DNA of 64,000 nucleotides, from contig CANFZM010000003.1 of assembly GCA_947451525.1 (NCBI GenBank), positions 62,001 to 126,000 on the forward strand. Reading direction: 5' to 3'. The translations under genes and the position numbers were made by a program. Position 1 is the first letter of the stretch. Each line of letters starts with the position of its first letter. The DNA comes from Flavobacteriaceae bacterium (GTDB lineage: Bacteria; Bacteroidota; Bacteroidia; Flavobacteriales; Flavobacteriaceae). Below, one piece after another: positions 36,433-45,624 of the stretch. Below the pieces are notes generated by a model that worked only from the letters and a program-made list of their open reading frames with translations, searched no databases and was not told where the DNA came from.

Positions 36433-37122
36433 ATGGGAATGAGTTATATGGTTTTAGCCGGAATTATTATGCTAATGAGTTGGGTGGTAAGCAGCCGATT
36501 GAAAAGCAAATTCGAATTTTATTCTAAACTACAATTGCAAAATGGCATGTCGGGTAAAGAAATTGCCGAAAAGATGTTGGCCGATAATGGTATTTATGAC
36601 GTAAAAGTAATTTCGGTAGAAGGAAGACTTACCGATCATTACAATCCTACAGATAAAACGGTAAACCTAAGTGAAGCCGTGTATAACGAAAGAAATGCAG
36701 CAGCAGCAGCGGTTGCGGCTCACGAATGTGGACATGCCGTGCAACATGCAAAAGGATATAGCATGTTGGAATTGCGGTCTAAATTGGTGCCAATTGTTTC
36801 GGTGACTTCCAATTTTGTGCAATGGATATTGTTGGCGGGAATCATTATGATACGTACTTTCCCCTCATTATTATTGCTTGGAATTGTGATTTTCGCATTA
36901 ACGACTTTGTTTACCTTAATAACTTTGCCGGTAGAATACGATGCGAGTAATCGTGCCTTGGCTTGGTTGAAAAATAAAAACATGCTAAATCCAGCAGAAT
37001 ATTCAGGTGCCGAGGATTCTTTAAAATGGGCTGCCCGAACTTATGTGGTTGCTGCGATTGGCTCTATAGGAACTTTGTTGTACTACGTTTCTATTTATCT
37101 TGGAGGAAGGAGAAACGATTAA
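36433..37122 (+). CDS. zinc metallopeptidase, membrane-bound (YugP-type)
   Basis: A 229-residue protein with an N-terminal membrane helix, the zinc motif AAHECGHAVQHA (HExxH form HECGH) and two further hydrophobic segments. It ends with AIGSIGTLLYYVSIYLGG. This is the neutral zinc metallopeptidase family related to YugP of Bacillus. The substrate is unknown. It has its own terminator and converges with the next small gene. Confidence 0.93.
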   Translation: MGMSYMVLAGIIMLMSWVVSSRLKSKFEFYSKLQLQNGMSGKEIAEKMLADNGIYDVKVISVEGRLTDHYNPTDKTVNLSEAVYNERNAAAAAVAAHECGHAVQHAKGYSMLELRSKLVPIVSVTSNFVQWILLAGIIMIRTFPSLLLLGIVIFALTTLFTLITLPVEYDASNRALAWLKNKNMLNPAEYSGAEDSLKWAARTYVVAAIGSIGTLLYYVSIYLGGRRND

Positions 37123-37154
37123 TTTTTTGGATAAAAGCGCAAATAAATATACCG

Positions 37155-37182
37155 AATCCGTTACGACAGTAGCGGATTTTTA
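37155..37182. terminator. bidirectional terminator between the zinc peptidase and small membrane protein genes
   Basis: AATCCGTTAC/GTAGCGGATT (10 bp, one G-T pair) with a GACA loop and T run. It overlaps the stop codon of the converging minus-strand gene. Confidence 0.8.
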
Positions 37183-37458
37183 TTTAGAAAAAGTAGATAA
37201 AATCACCGCAACCGATAACCAAACCACGCCATGAATTAGGAGGCATTTAGCATAACTTTGGTTTCCGTAGAGTTGTTTTACTAAATGCACCATAAAATAA
37301 ATGATACTAATTGGTACGAACAAATACAATAACAATACACCGCCATTGGGAGTGTTGCCGTGGGTTGGAAAAAGTTCATAACACACTCCGGCTATTAAGA
37401 TATAAATGGTGTAAAAAGCGATTGCTATATTTTCTTTTGTGAATTTGTTGAGGTTCAT
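37180..37458 (-). CDS. small membrane protein of unknown function
   Basis: A 92-residue protein with three hydrophobic segments (about 11-29, 38-62 and 73-90) and a basic linker. No motif was recognised. It is 11 bp downstream of the Lrp-type regulator gene, so the two are probably cotranscribed. Confidence 0.65.
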   Translation of the reverse strand: MNLNKFTKENIAIAFYTIYILIAGVCYELFPTHGNTPNGGVLLLYLFVPISIIYFMVHLVKQLYGNQSYAKCLLIHGVVWLSVAVILSTFSK

Positions 37459-37469
37459 TGGTTTTGTAA

Positions 37470-37940
37470 TTACAATTGAATTTGTCGTTCTATTTGTTGG
37501 TCTAAGGAGATGAAGGTTTCGGTTCTGGAAACGCCATCTATGGGTTGGATTTTGGTATTTAATAGTTGCATTAAATGTTCGTTGTCTTTACAGATAATTT
37601 TGATTAAGATGCTCCAATTTCCAGTGGTGTAGTGGCATTCGAGGACTTCTGGAATTTTGCGTAATTCTTTTACTGCCTCTGAGTTGCTTGCTGCTTTTTC
37701 AAGATAGACGCCAATAAAAGCCATAGTTTTATACCCTAAAACTTTATTGTTGATGATGAATTTAGACCCCGAAATCACGCCTGCATCTTCTAGTTTTTTT
37801 AACCGTTGGTGAATGGCGGCTCCCGAAATTCCTATTTTGTTTGCTATTTGCAATATTGGTTTTCGAGCATCTTCCATTAGGTCCCGAAGGATTTCTTTGT
37901 CGATGCCGTCAATTTCTATTTGAAGTTGGTTGATTTTCAT
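37470..37940 (-). CDS. Lrp/AsnC-family transcriptional regulator
   Basis: A 156-residue protein. An N-terminal helix-turn-helix (DKEILRDLMEDARKPILQIA, then GAAIHQRLKKLEDAGVI) is followed by an AsnC/RAM ligand-binding domain (CHYTTGNWSILIKI, GVSRTETFISL). Such regulators respond to amino acids. The nearby alanine dehydrogenase and saccharopine-dehydrogenase-like genes are plausible but untested targets. Confidence 0.94.
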   Translation of the reverse strand: MKINQLQIEIDGIDKEILRDLMEDARKPILQIANKIGISGAAIHQRLKKLEDAGVISGSKFIINNKVLGYKTMAFIGVYLEKAASNSEAVKELRKIPEVLECHYTTGNWSILIKIICKDNEHLMQLLNTKIQPIDGVSRTETFISLDQQIERQIQL

Positions 37941-38031
37941 TGGCGCTAAATTTAAAGCAAAAATAAGAATATTGTTTCAATTGTAAAGCAAAAAGTGATT
38001 ATAACTAATAATTTTACAAAAGACATAACCT

Positions 38032-38170
38032 ATCTAGCCCCGGGTGAAGTGGAAATCCTGGCATTGCGTTAACGATAAGCATTATTGGATTGCTTGGTTC
38101 CGCGCAATGACAGATTGCAACGAAAAACGGGAATGACATTTACTAAAATGCCTACCCATTCGCTCCTAAA
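38032..38170 (-). repeat. modular intergenic repeat, copy B
   Basis: On the minus strand the order is GAGCGAATGGGTAGGCATTT, CCCGTTTTTCGTTGCAATC, a TCATTGCG...CGCAATGCC module, then GATTTCCACTTCACCCGGGG. This is the same architecture as copy A with a slightly different inner module. It fills the gap between the Lrp gene and the saccharopine-dehydrogenase-like gene. Confidence 0.8.
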
Positions 38171-38207
38171 ATAACTTAGAACCTAAGAATCTCAGTTCCT
38201 TAGAACC

Positions 38208-39584
38208 TTAATTGGAAGTCACTAATTTATCAGGATTGTAGCCAATATAAGGCATTGCGGTTTCGTTGAAAACAACTCCAAATTCTTCCAACTCTTTTAA
38301 TATTGGCTCGTAAACTTCTTTGCGAATTGGCAGTTGCACGCCTGGAGTTTTAATGTTTCCGTTTAGGATTTGCAGGGTTGCGATTGCAACGGGAAGCCCC
38401 ACGGTTTTTGCCATGGCGGTGTAGGTTTGGTCGTCGCCAATGCACACCATTTTGGAATCGATTTGGTATTGTTGCCCTTGTATTTCGTAGCCAAATTTAT
38501 GGTACATGACAATCATGTCTTTGTCTTTTGGTTGCAAAGTCCAACTGTCGTTGAGGATGCGCTCTAAAATTTGTGCGGGAGTTGCATTTTTTAGTCCAAC
38601 GATTTTATTGGAATTGAATAAATCGAGTTCTAAAAGTTTGTCCCACATGATGTCGTCTTGCTCTATATTTAGGGCCATACGGGTTTTAATTTCAACAGAA
38701 TCGGTAGGGTGGTAGGGCAAAAAAGAATTGGTGAATTCGCGGAAACTCATGTTTTCGGAGTTTTCCATAGAATAAGTGTCGTCGGTCATGCCGAGTTGCA
38801 CGAACATGTTCCAAGCCTTTGAAAAGCCAACTCTTCGAATGGTGCCACGATATAAAGTTAGGGCATCATCTAGACCATAAACGCTGCGGTATTTTAGGGA
38901 ATCTCTGTTGGCGTAGCCTTCAAATTTTCCGTAACCTTCTACCATTAAAAATTCAGTTCTTCGGAATAATTTAGTGTAGGGGATGTATTTGTATTTTCCT
39001 TCTTGAATAAATTTGGCTGCGCCACCTTGACCTGCAAGAACTACGTTTCTTGGTGCCCAAGTGAATTTGTAGTTCCAAAGATTGTTGTCGCTTTCGGGCG
39101 CTACTAGTCCGCCACAAAAGGATTCGAATAGTATTATTTTGCCGCCTTTTTCTCTTATATCTTCAATAACTTTCATAGCGCTCATGTGATCAATACCAGG
39201 ATCTAGGCCAATTTCGTTCATGAAAATTAGTCCGTTTTCTTTGGCAGCTGCATCTAATTCTTGCATGGCATCGGAAACATAAGAAGCGGTAACCATGTGT
39301 TTTTTGTAAGTGAGGCAGTCTTTGGCAACTTCAATGTGCAAATGTGCCGGAAGCATCGAAATTACGATGTCGGCTTTAGCAATTTCGGAATGTCGTTGGG
39401 ATTCGTTAGTAATGTCTAACGCAATTGCGCTGGCATTAGGATGGTTATTGGTTTTTCGTTGTGCTAATTCTAATGAAATATCGGCAATGGTAAGGTGCAA
39501 ATTTTCTTGCGTAGATTTATTTAAAAGGTATTGTATAAGGGAGGATGCCGAACGTCCGGCACCTATGATTAGTATATTTCTCAT
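38208..39584 (-). CDS. saccharopine dehydrogenase-like NAD(P)-binding protein
   Basis: The start is placed at the ATG at 39584 (MRNILIIGAGRSASSL), which begins directly with the Rossmann glycine motif; the ORF-track extension to 39668 is not protein-like. The 458-residue protein has a nucleotide-binding N-terminus, EIGLDPGIDHMSAM, SFCGGLVAPESDNN and a long C-terminal catalytic domain. This matches the saccharopine dehydrogenase/reductase family used in lysine metabolism. The exact reaction is unproven. Confidence 0.9.
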   Translation of the reverse strand: MRNILIIGAGRSASSLIQYLLNKSTQENLHLTIADISLELAQRKTNNHPNASAIALDITNESQRHSEIAKADIVISMLPAHLHIEVAKDCLTYKKHMVTASYVSDAMQELDAAAKENGLIFMNEIGLDPGIDHMSAMKVIEDIREKGGKIILFESFCGGLVAPESDNNLWNYKFTWAPRNVVLAGQGGAAKFIQEGKYKYIPYTKLFRRTEFLMVEGYGKFEGYANRDSLKYRSVYGLDDALTLYRGTIRRVGFSKAWNMFVQLGMTDDTYSMENSENMSFREFTNSFLPYHPTDSVEIKTRMALNIEQDDIMWDKLLELDLFNSNKIVGLKNATPAQILERILNDSWTLQPKDKDMIVMYHKFGYEIQGQQYQIDSKMVCIGDDQTYTAMAKTVGLPVAIATLQILNGNIKTPGVQLPIRKEVYEPILKELEEFGVVFNETAMPYIGYNPDKLVTSN

Positions 39585-39655
39585 AATTTGTTTGTAAATG
39601 GAATACAAATTTAGGAATTTGTAATGATTTGACACTCTTTTTTGACAAAAACAAA

Positions 39656-39683
39656 AAAGCCCACGCAAAATAGAATGGGCTTT
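39656..39683 (-). terminator. terminator after the minus-strand DUF3108 group
   Basis: Read on the minus strand: AAAGCCCA, a 12-base loop, TGGGCTTT, then a T run. It lies 20 bp beyond the stop at 39704. Confidence 0.8.
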
Positions 39684-39703
39684 GGTGTTTGTTGGGAGTA
39701 GAA

Positions 39704-40018
39704 TTACTCTAAACCTTCTAGATCTTTAATGTCTTCTTTTTTAGATTCTAATTTTTGTTGTTCAAATTGGGTGTCAACCGCAACTTTATCTTTTATTAAA
39801 AAGGTTTTCCCTAAAACTACTAAGGCGCAGATATAGGTAACAATGAAAAGTATCTTGGTGAATTTTCGTTGTGCAACATCCGATTTTTTAAAGGTTAAGA
39901 AAATAAAAAGCGATGCCAATCCGATAGGTGCGAGTGCTAGAGTATCTAAAGGCAATATCGAAAAAATAATACTAACTACGGTTAGAACGATGGCAATAAT
40001 TAATAAAGTTTTTCTCAT
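39704..40018 (-). CDS. small membrane protein of unknown function
   Basis: A 104-residue protein with three hydrophobic segments (about 4-22, 27-45 and 58-76) and a charged C-terminal tail (KLESKKEDIKDLEGLE). I do not recognise the family. The gap from the DUF3108 gene is 2 bp, so the pair forms an operon. Confidence 0.7.
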   Translation of the reverse strand: MRKTLLIIAIVLTVVSIIFSILPLDTLALAPIGLASLFIFLTFKKSDVAQRKFTKILFIVTYICALVVLGKTFLIKDKVAVDTQFEQQKLESKKEDIKDLEGLE

Positions 40019-40020
40019 GA

Positions 40021-40782
40021 TTATATTCCAGATGCTGAAGTTAATGCTAATTGGCCAGTGCCTACAGGAATGCTAAATTTCATTAAAACCGGTACTTTTT
40101 TAGCATCGGCAGTTAAGTAAATTAGGTTTTTATCTTTCCCTTTTAGGACATCGGTTTTGGCTCCGATAGAAAGTTTATAGCAATTTTTAGAACCTAAATT
40201 TCCTGCAGAAACGGTTTCGGTTCCTAGTAATTTTACCGTTACCGGAATTTGTGTTTCGTCAAAAACAGCAACAAACGATTGCGACTGTCCAGTTTTCATT
40301 TTGGTAATATCCATAGTTCTTAATTTGTACATTAAGGAAACTACGTCTTGTGTGGAACCACCAACGGTAAATGTTTTTGTAGTTTCAGGACTGTTTTTTC
40401 TTTTAGAAGTACTAGTTACAGTATTGCCTTTAAATAAATATTTTTCTTTTTTTGTCCATCCACCTTCATCAATGCTTCTTTTGTATAGGCTTGGTTTCAA
40501 AGTTGTTGGGTCAACATAAGATTCGTAAGCATCTCTTATTTTAAAGAACTTATCCCATTTTGCATAAGTGGCTAACTCACAGTTTAAATGTAAAAACGGA
40601 CCTTTTGCGGTGTTCACCATTTCTGTTGAAAGAGTGACTTGAGCCAATTGGGTCATTAGTCCGCTCATATTATAGGAGCCAACAAATATTAATTTTTCTC
40701 CTGAAGGAATTCCAGTATTTGTTTCTGTTTTAAAAGAACAAAAAATCAAAATTAGTGCTAGTGAAAATAACGCTTTTTTCAT
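40021..40782 (-). CDS. DUF3108-domain exported protein
   Basis: A 253-residue protein with a signal peptide (ALFSLALILIFCSF). A beta-rich domain follows with GEKLIFVGSYNM, a long RDAYESYVDPTTLKPSLYKR strand region, and GTETVSAGNLGSKNCYKLSIG near the C-terminus. This is the DUF3108 pattern, a lipocalin-like envelope protein of unknown ligand. A Cys in the signal region (LIFCSF) might be a lipidation site, but the context is not a classic lipobox. Confidence 0.88.
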   Translation of the reverse strand: MKKALFSLALILIFCSFKTETNTGIPSGEKLIFVGSYNMSGLMTQLAQVTLSTEMVNTAKGPFLHLNCELATYAKWDKFFKIRDAYESYVDPTTLKPSLYKRSIDEGGWTKKEKYLFKGNTVTSTSKRKNSPETTKTFTVGGSTQDVVSLMYKLRTMDITKMKTGQSQSFVAVFDETQIPVTVKLLGTETVSAGNLGSKNCYKLSIGAKTDVLKGKDKNLIYLTADAKKVPVLMKFSIPVGTGQLALTSASGI

Positions 40783-40904
40783 AAAAAAATATTTAAATGC
40801 AAATATAAAAGTTTAAAATTGTTTAATCTAAAAGAAAACATAAAAGTCCTTTCGCAATTGATAGATAACTGATAAATTTGTTAAAAATTATATCCTATCC
40901 AAAA

Positions 40905-41291
40905 ATGAATAACAAAATACTATCTACAGCAGCTTTTTTCGGAATGACCTCTATAGTTTTAGGTGCTTTTGGTGCACATGCCTTGAAACAAGTTTTAACT
41001 GCAGATCAATTAATAACTTTTGAAACCGGAGTTAAATACCAAATGTACCATGCTTTATTTTTGTTGTTTTTAGGACTGAACACTCATTTGAGTACTAAAG
41101 TTAAGAAAACTATCTTAGTTTTAACCATTTTAGGTGTAATTTTCTTTTCAGGATCTATTTATTTATTGGCTACTGATAGTTTGAATACATTCAATTTCAA
41201 GGCAATAGGTTTTGTAACTCCAATAGGAGGATTGCTCTTAATTATTGCTTGGAGTATCTTAATGGTCCAATTTTTAAAGAAAAAAATATAA
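40905..41291 (+). CDS. DUF423 membrane protein
   Basis: I start it at the ATG at 40905 (MNNKILSTAAFFGM), giving 128 residues with four hydrophobic helices. GAFGAHALKQVL and KYQMYHALFLLFLG are the hallmark DUF423 motifs. These are small conserved inner-membrane proteins of unknown function. It precedes pckA but is separated by 80 bp containing a promoter element. Confidence 0.92.
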   Translation: MNNKILSTAAFFGMTSIVLGAFGAHALKQVLTADQLITFETGVKYQMYHALFLLFLGLNTHLSTKVKKTILVLTILGVIFFSGSIYLLATDSLNTFNFKAIGFVTPIGGLLLIIAWSILMVQFLKKKI

Positions 41292-41328
41292 TTTACTTAT
41301 TAACTACAACGTTGTAATAATAATTTTT

Positions 41329-41336
41329 TACCTTTG
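41329..41336 (+). promoter_or_regulatory. putative -7 element of pckA
   Basis: TACCTTTG is a full TAnnTTTG match, 35 bases before the pckA ATG. A TTG at 41312 is closer than usual, so the -33 call is uncertain. Confidence 0.45.
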
Positions 41337-41371
41337 TACTCGAATTAATAATTGCAATACAACACATTTTT

Positions 41372-42997
41372 ATGGACAATTACACTCCAGTTACGAAATC
41401 GATTTCGTTAGAAAAATACGGAATACGAAATGCACAAGAAATTATTTACAATCCTTCTTTCGAATTTTTATATGAAGAAGAATTAAATCCAGACTTAAAA
41501 GGCTATGAGAGAGGTCAATTGACGGAACTCGGAGCCGTGAATGTAATGACTGGTGAGTTTACTGGTCGTTCTCCAAAAGATAAATATATTGTTAAAGACA
41601 GCATTACCGAAAATACGGTTTGGTGGAATTCTGAAAAAGCAGTTAACGACAACAAGCCTATTTCTCAAACTACTTGGAATGCTTTAAAAGAAACCACTGC
41701 AGAACAACTTTCTGGAAAACGATTGTTTGTTGTAGATGCTTTTTGTGGTGCTAATGAAAATAGCCGACTAAAAGTTCGTTTTATTATGGAAGTGGCTTGG
41801 CAAGCGCATTTTGTAAAAAATATGTTCATTCGTCCATCCGAAGAAGAATTAGAAAATTTTGGAGAACCTGATTTTGTAGTAATGAATGGTTCCAAAACAA
41901 GTTTCAAAGATTATAAAAACCACGGATTAAATTCGGAAGTATATGTTGCCTTTAACCTTACTGAAAAAATCCAATTAATTGGTGGTACTTGGTATGGTGG
42001 TGAGATGAAAAAAGGGTTGTTCTCTATGATGAACTACTACTTGCCTTTACAAGGAATGGCCTCTATGCACTGTTCGGCTAATAAAGGTGCCGATGGTGAT
42101 GTTGCTATTTTCTTTGGATTATCTGGAACAGGAAAAACCACTTTATCTACCGATCCAAAAAGAGAGTTAATTGGAGACGACGAACACGGATGGGATAACG
42201 ATGGCGTATTCAATTTTGAAGGAGGCTGTTATGCCAAAACCATCGATTTAAGTAAAGAAAACGAACCAGATATTTATGGTGCAATTACTAAAGACGCATT
42301 ATTGGAAAACGTTACGGTAGATGCCAATGGAAAAATTGATTTCAAAGACGGTTCAGTTACTCAAAATACAAGAGTTTCTTATCCAATAAACCACATTCAC
42401 AATATTGTAAAACCAGTTTCTAAAGCGGGTCATGCTACAAAAGTTATCTTTTTAACTGCAGATGCCTTTGGAGTAATGCCTCCAGTTTCTAAATTAACTC
42501 CTGAACAAACTAAATATTATTTTCTTTCCGGATTTACGGCTAAATTAGCAGGAACCGAAAGAGGAGTAACCCAACCAGAACCAACTTTCTCGGCTTGTTT
42601 TGGCAAAGCATTCCTTTCTTTGCATCCAACACAATACGGACAAGAATTAGTTAAGAAAATGGAAGAGCACCATGCTACTGCCTATATGGTTAACACGGGC
42701 TGGAACGGAACCGGAAAACGTATTTCTATAAAAGATACCCGTGCTATTATTGATGCTATATTAGATGGTTCTATTGAAAAAGCAGCAACTAAAACAATTC
42801 CAGTTTTTGATTTTGTGGTTCCTACTGCTTTGCACGATGTAAATCCAGCAATTTTAGACCCAAGAGATACGTATGCCGATGTTGCCGAATGGAACACCAA
42901 AGCAACCGATTTAGCAGGGCGATTCATTAAAAATTTCGTTCAATATACCGATAATGCGGAAGGTGAAAATCTAGTTCAAGCAGGCCCAAAATTATAA
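41372..42997 (+). CDS. pckA: phosphoenolpyruvate carboxykinase (ATP)
   Basis: A 541-residue gluconeogenic enzyme converting oxaloacetate and ATP to PEP and CO2. It has the kinase-1a P-loop [14 protein letters not shown], the metal-site [19 protein letters not shown] and [14 protein letters not shown]. The length is as expected. It has its own promoter element and a strong terminator. Confidence 0.98.
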   Translation: MDNYTPVTKSISLEKYGIRNAQEIIYNPSFEFLYEEELNPDLKGYERGQLTELGAVNVMTGEFTGRSPKDKYIVKDSITENTVWWNSEKAVNDNKPISQTTWNALKETTAEQLSGKRLFVVDAFCGANENSRLKVRFIMEVAWQAHFVKNMFIRPSEEELENFGEPDFVVMNGSKTSFKDYKNHGLNSEVYVAFNLTEKIQLIGGTWYGGEMKKGLFSMMNYYLPLQGMASMHCSANKGADGDVAIFFGLSGTGKTTLSTDPKRELIGDDEHGWDNDGVFNFEGGCYAKTIDLSKENEPDIYGAITKDALLENVTVDANGKIDFKDGSVTQNTRVSYPINHIHNIVKPVSKAGHATKVIFLTADAFGVMPPVSKLTPEQTKYYFLSGFTAKLAGTERGVTQPEPTFSACFGKAFLSLHPTQYGQELVKKMEEHHATAYMVNTGWNGTGKRISIKDTRAIIDAILDGSIEKAATKTIPVFDFVVPTALHDVNPAILDPRDTYADVAEWNTKATDLAGRFIKNFVQYTDNAEGENLVQAGPKL

Positions 42998-43017
42998 TAC
43001 ACAAACAAACTAAACGG

Positions 43018-43050
43018 AAAGAGTTCGGCAGTAATGCCGGACTTTTTTTA
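43018..43050 (+). terminator. terminator after pckA
   Basis: AGTTCGGCA/TGCCGGACT (9 bp, one T-G pair) with a GTAA loop and seven Ts. Confidence 0.9.
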
Positions 43051-43160
43051 TTAGAAGCGAATGGCTTGCGCATTTTAGAAAAGGCAATTCCCGCTTTTCG
43101 TTCCAATCTTAACAAACCTGTAAGGTTTATTAAGATTTCCACTGCAATCGGGGCTAAATA
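43051..43160 (+). repeat. modular intergenic repeat, copy C
   Basis: The left arm (GAAGCGAATGGCTTGCGCAT, CCCGCTTTTCGTTCCAATC) and right arm (GATTTCCACTGCAATCGGGG) are the same as in copies A and B. The middle is different: a short hairpin TTAACAAACCTGTAAGGTTT instead of the TCATTGCG module. The copy starts directly at the pckA terminator. Confidence 0.8.
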
Positions 43161-43244
43161 GGTTTTGTCTTTTGTGAAATTATTTTTCAAATACAGCATT
43201 AAACAAATAGAGAAATTGTAAAATAAATCTTAATTCATAAGCAT

Positions 43245-43289
43245 AAAATCCCAAATTCTTCCGATAACTCGGGGTGAATTTGGGATTTT
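43245..43289 (-). terminator. terminator after hemD (also usable from the plus strand)
   Basis: A 14-bp perfect stem (AAAATCCCAAATTC/GAATTTGGGATTTT) with a 17-base loop, 18 bp beyond the hemD stop. Its A/T-rich ends work in both directions. Confidence 0.8.
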
Positions 43290-43306
43290 AATATTTAGAA
43301 ATTTTC

Positions 43307-44068
43307 TTATTTATTTCCTTTGTTGGCTTCTGCAACATAACGTTCTAAAGCCATTGTCATAGAAGGTGTTTCTGGTGTTGGCGCTAGAATATCAATTCGA
43401 AGTCCGTGTTCTAATGCTTCTTTTTGAGTAGTACTTCCAAAAACAGCAATTCGAGTTTCATTTTGTTTAAAATCAGGAAAGTTTTTAAACAACGATTTAA
43501 TTCCAGTTGGGCTAAAGAATGCTAAAACATCATAATATACATCAGCTAAATCCGATAAATCACTCATTACGGTTTTGTAAAAAACTGCCGGAGTCCAATC
43601 GATTTTTAAATTGTTTAAAGTGGTTGGTGCATCAGCATTTAATTGGTCGGATGCAGGTAATAAAAACTTTTCGTCTTTATATTTTTTGAAAAGAGGTGCC
43701 ATATCTGCAAAATCTTTTTGTCCAACATAAATCTTGCGTTTTCTATAAACTACATATTTTTGTAAATAAAAAGCAATTGCTTCCGATTGGCAAAAATATC
43801 TTAAGTCTTCAGGAACTTTGTAACGCATTTCCTCGGCAACTTTAAAGAAGTGGTCCACCGCATTTTTGCTGGTTAAAATAATAGCCGTAAAATTATTAAG
43901 GTCTATTTTTTGAGCCCTTACGTCTTTCGCGCTTACGCCTTCTACATGAATAAAAGAGCGAAAATCTATTTTTACCTTATGTTTTTGTTGTAAATCAAAA
44001 TAAGGGGAATTCTCTACTTTTGGCTCTGGCTGTGACACCAAAATCGTTCTTACTTTCAAGTTTGACAT
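43307..44068 (-). CDS. hemD: uroporphyrinogen-III synthase-like protein
   Basis: A 253-residue two-lobed protein with FTAIILTSKNAVDHFF in the first lobe and DVLAFFSPTGIKSLFKNFP, then IAVFGSTTQKEALEHGL, in the second. These are the recognisable HemD motifs. The enzyme closes hydroxymethylbilane to uroporphyrinogen III for haem synthesis. Sequence conservation in this family is low, so the call rests on a few motifs. It is 8 bp downstream of the DUF4271 gene. Confidence 0.88.
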   Translation of the reverse strand: MSNLKVRTILVSQPEPKVENSPYFDLQQKHKVKIDFRSFIHVEGVSAKDVRAQKIDLNNFTAIILTSKNAVDHFFKVAEEMRYKVPEDLRYFCQSEAIAFYLQKYVVYRKRKIYVGQKDFADMAPLFKKYKDEKFLLPASDQLNADAPTTLNNLKIDWTPAVFYKTVMSDLSDLADVYYDVLAFFSPTGIKSLFKNFPDFKQNETRIAVFGSTTQKEALEHGLRIDILAPTPETPSMTMALERYVAEANKGNK

Positions 44069-44076
44069 GTTGTGCT

Positions 44077-44751
44077 CTAATTTTTTGTAATCAAATAATA
44101 TATGAAATAATAAGGGGCTATTTCAAGTGCGCAAAGATACAAAATAAAATAAAAGAACTTACTAAATATAAAATTTTGATAAATTTTTAAGGAAACAAAA
44201 TAAGTAAGTACATTAATTGTTAATAAAATAAGAATAATTGCATATATTATGAAATTTGTAATATAATTACTATAAAATAGAATTATCGTAATGGGTAGTA
44301 ATAATAGTCCAATGTAGGTTCGGAATGTAACTTTTTGTAAATTAAACTGCTCAATGACTTCTTCAATTCCAAAAATAGTTGCTATTATTTTTTCTATCAA
44401 GAACTTAGAGAAAATAAAAACAGTTAAAAGTGTGAAAATCCTAACAAATAAAATCCAATCTGTTTTTGCGCCCAATCCTAAATGAAAGGAAATCAATTGT
44501 ATAAAAAAGGAGAAAGAAATGAGATTGACAATCACAAGTAACACATTGAAGCCACCCATTAAATGGGAACTTTCTTTGTATATTTTTGTATATTTATTGG
44601 ATACAATTAATCGGATAAAATCATTAAAACGCGAATCAAAAGCCGATTTTGCGATGGCAATAAGTACAATAGAAAATATAAAAACAAGCGTTGCCCAGTC
44701 TTTAGTTTCTATCAATCTTAGGTGTAATTGTTGCGCTATCATCGGGAGCAA
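44077..44751 (-). CDS. DUF4271 membrane protein
   Basis: A 224-residue protein with about six hydrophobic segments and the RFNDFIRLIVSNKYTKIY cytoplasmic stretch after the first helix. Together with the position just upstream of hemD, this is typical of DUF4271 in Bacteroidota. The function is unknown. It is divergent from the mannosyltransferase gene. Confidence 0.88.
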   Translation of the reverse strand: MLPMIAQQLHLRLIETKDWATLVFIFSIVLIAIAKSAFDSRFNDFIRLIVSNKYTKIYKESSHLMGGFNVLLVIVNLISFSFFIQLISFHLGLGAKTDWILFVRIFTLLTVFIFSKFLIEKIIATIFGIEEVIEQFNLQKVTFRTYIGLLLLPITIILFYSNYITNFIIYAIILILLTINVLTYFVSLKIYQNFIFSKFFYFILYLCALEIAPYYFIYYLITKN

Positions 44752-44817
44752 AATTACTAAATTTTATTTGTTCCATACTATTATAATTTTATTAAGATTA
44801 GGATGGTATAAAATGAG

Positions 44818-44825
44818 TATTTTTG
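44818..44825 (+). promoter_or_regulatory. putative -7 element of the glycosyltransferase-pyrC operon
   Basis: TATTTTTG matches TAnnTTTG, 22 bases before the ATG at 44848. No properly spaced -33 element was found. Confidence 0.35.
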
Positions 44826-44847
44826 CATAAACTATATTACTTTAAAT

Positions 44848-45573
44848 ATGAATTGTGGACTTGTAATTATTCCAACCTATAACGAAATTGAAAACATTGA
44901 AAGTATTGTGAGAGCAGTCTTTTCTTTACATAAACCATTTCATGTGCTTATTGTTGACGATAATTCACCAGATGGAACTGCAATTAAGGTAAAAGAACTG
45001 CAATTAGAATTTTCAGATAAATTGTTTTTAGAGCAGCGCGCAAAAAAAGCAGGATTGGGTACTGCTTACGTTCATGGATTTAAATGGGCTTTGGCTCGTA
45101 ATTATGATTTCATTTTTGAAATGGATGCCGATTTTTCGCACAACCCTCACGATTTAGAACGTTTGTACGATGCTTGTCATTTTGGAGGTGCCGATTTGGC
45201 AATAGGTTCACGTTATGTTACAGGAGTAAATGTAGTAAACTGGCCTTTAAGCAGGGTTTTACTATCTTATTTTGCTTCCGTTTATGTGCGAATGATTACC
45301 GGAATGAAAATTATGGATGCCACGGCTGGCTTTATTTGCTACAGCAGAAAAGTTCTTGAAAGCATAAATTTAGATAAGATAAAGTTTATTGGATATGCTT
45401 TTCAAATTGAAATGAAATACAGAGCATTTTCTAAAAATTTCAACATACAAGAAGTTCCTGTTATTTTTACCGATAGAACCAAAGGACAATCTAAAATGAG
45501 TGGTTCTATTATAAAAGAAGCCATTTTTGGAGTTTTGTCTTTACGCATAAAAAAAATGTTTAATAATCTATAA
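44848..45573 (+). CDS. polyprenol-phosphate mannosyltransferase-like GT2 enzyme
   Basis: A 241-residue family 2 glycosyltransferase with VIIPTYNEIENI, the nucleotide-binding VDDNSPDGTA, EMDADFSHNP (DxD) and a C-terminal EVPVIFTDRTKGQSKMSG. This is the pattern of dolichyl/polyprenyl-phosphate mannose synthases, which make a lipid-linked mannose donor. It has no membrane helix and would act at the inner face of the membrane. It starts an operon with pyrC and the DUF4296 gene. Confidence 0.92.
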   Translation: MNCGLVIIPTYNEIENIESIVRAVFSLHKPFHVLIVDDNSPDGTAIKVKELQLEFSDKLFLEQRAKKAGLGTAYVHGFKWALARNYDFIFEMDADFSHNPHDLERLYDACHFGGADLAIGSRYVTGVNVVNWPLSRVLLSYFASVYVRMITGMKIMDATAGFICYSRKVLESINLDKIKFIGYAFQIEMKYRAFSKNFNIQEVPVIFTDRTKGQSKMSGSIIKEAIFGVLSLRIKKMFNNL

Positions 45574-45624
45574 ATTAATGTTTCATTGTTTTAGTAAAAT
45601 AAAGCCTTGAACAAAGCAGAATAA

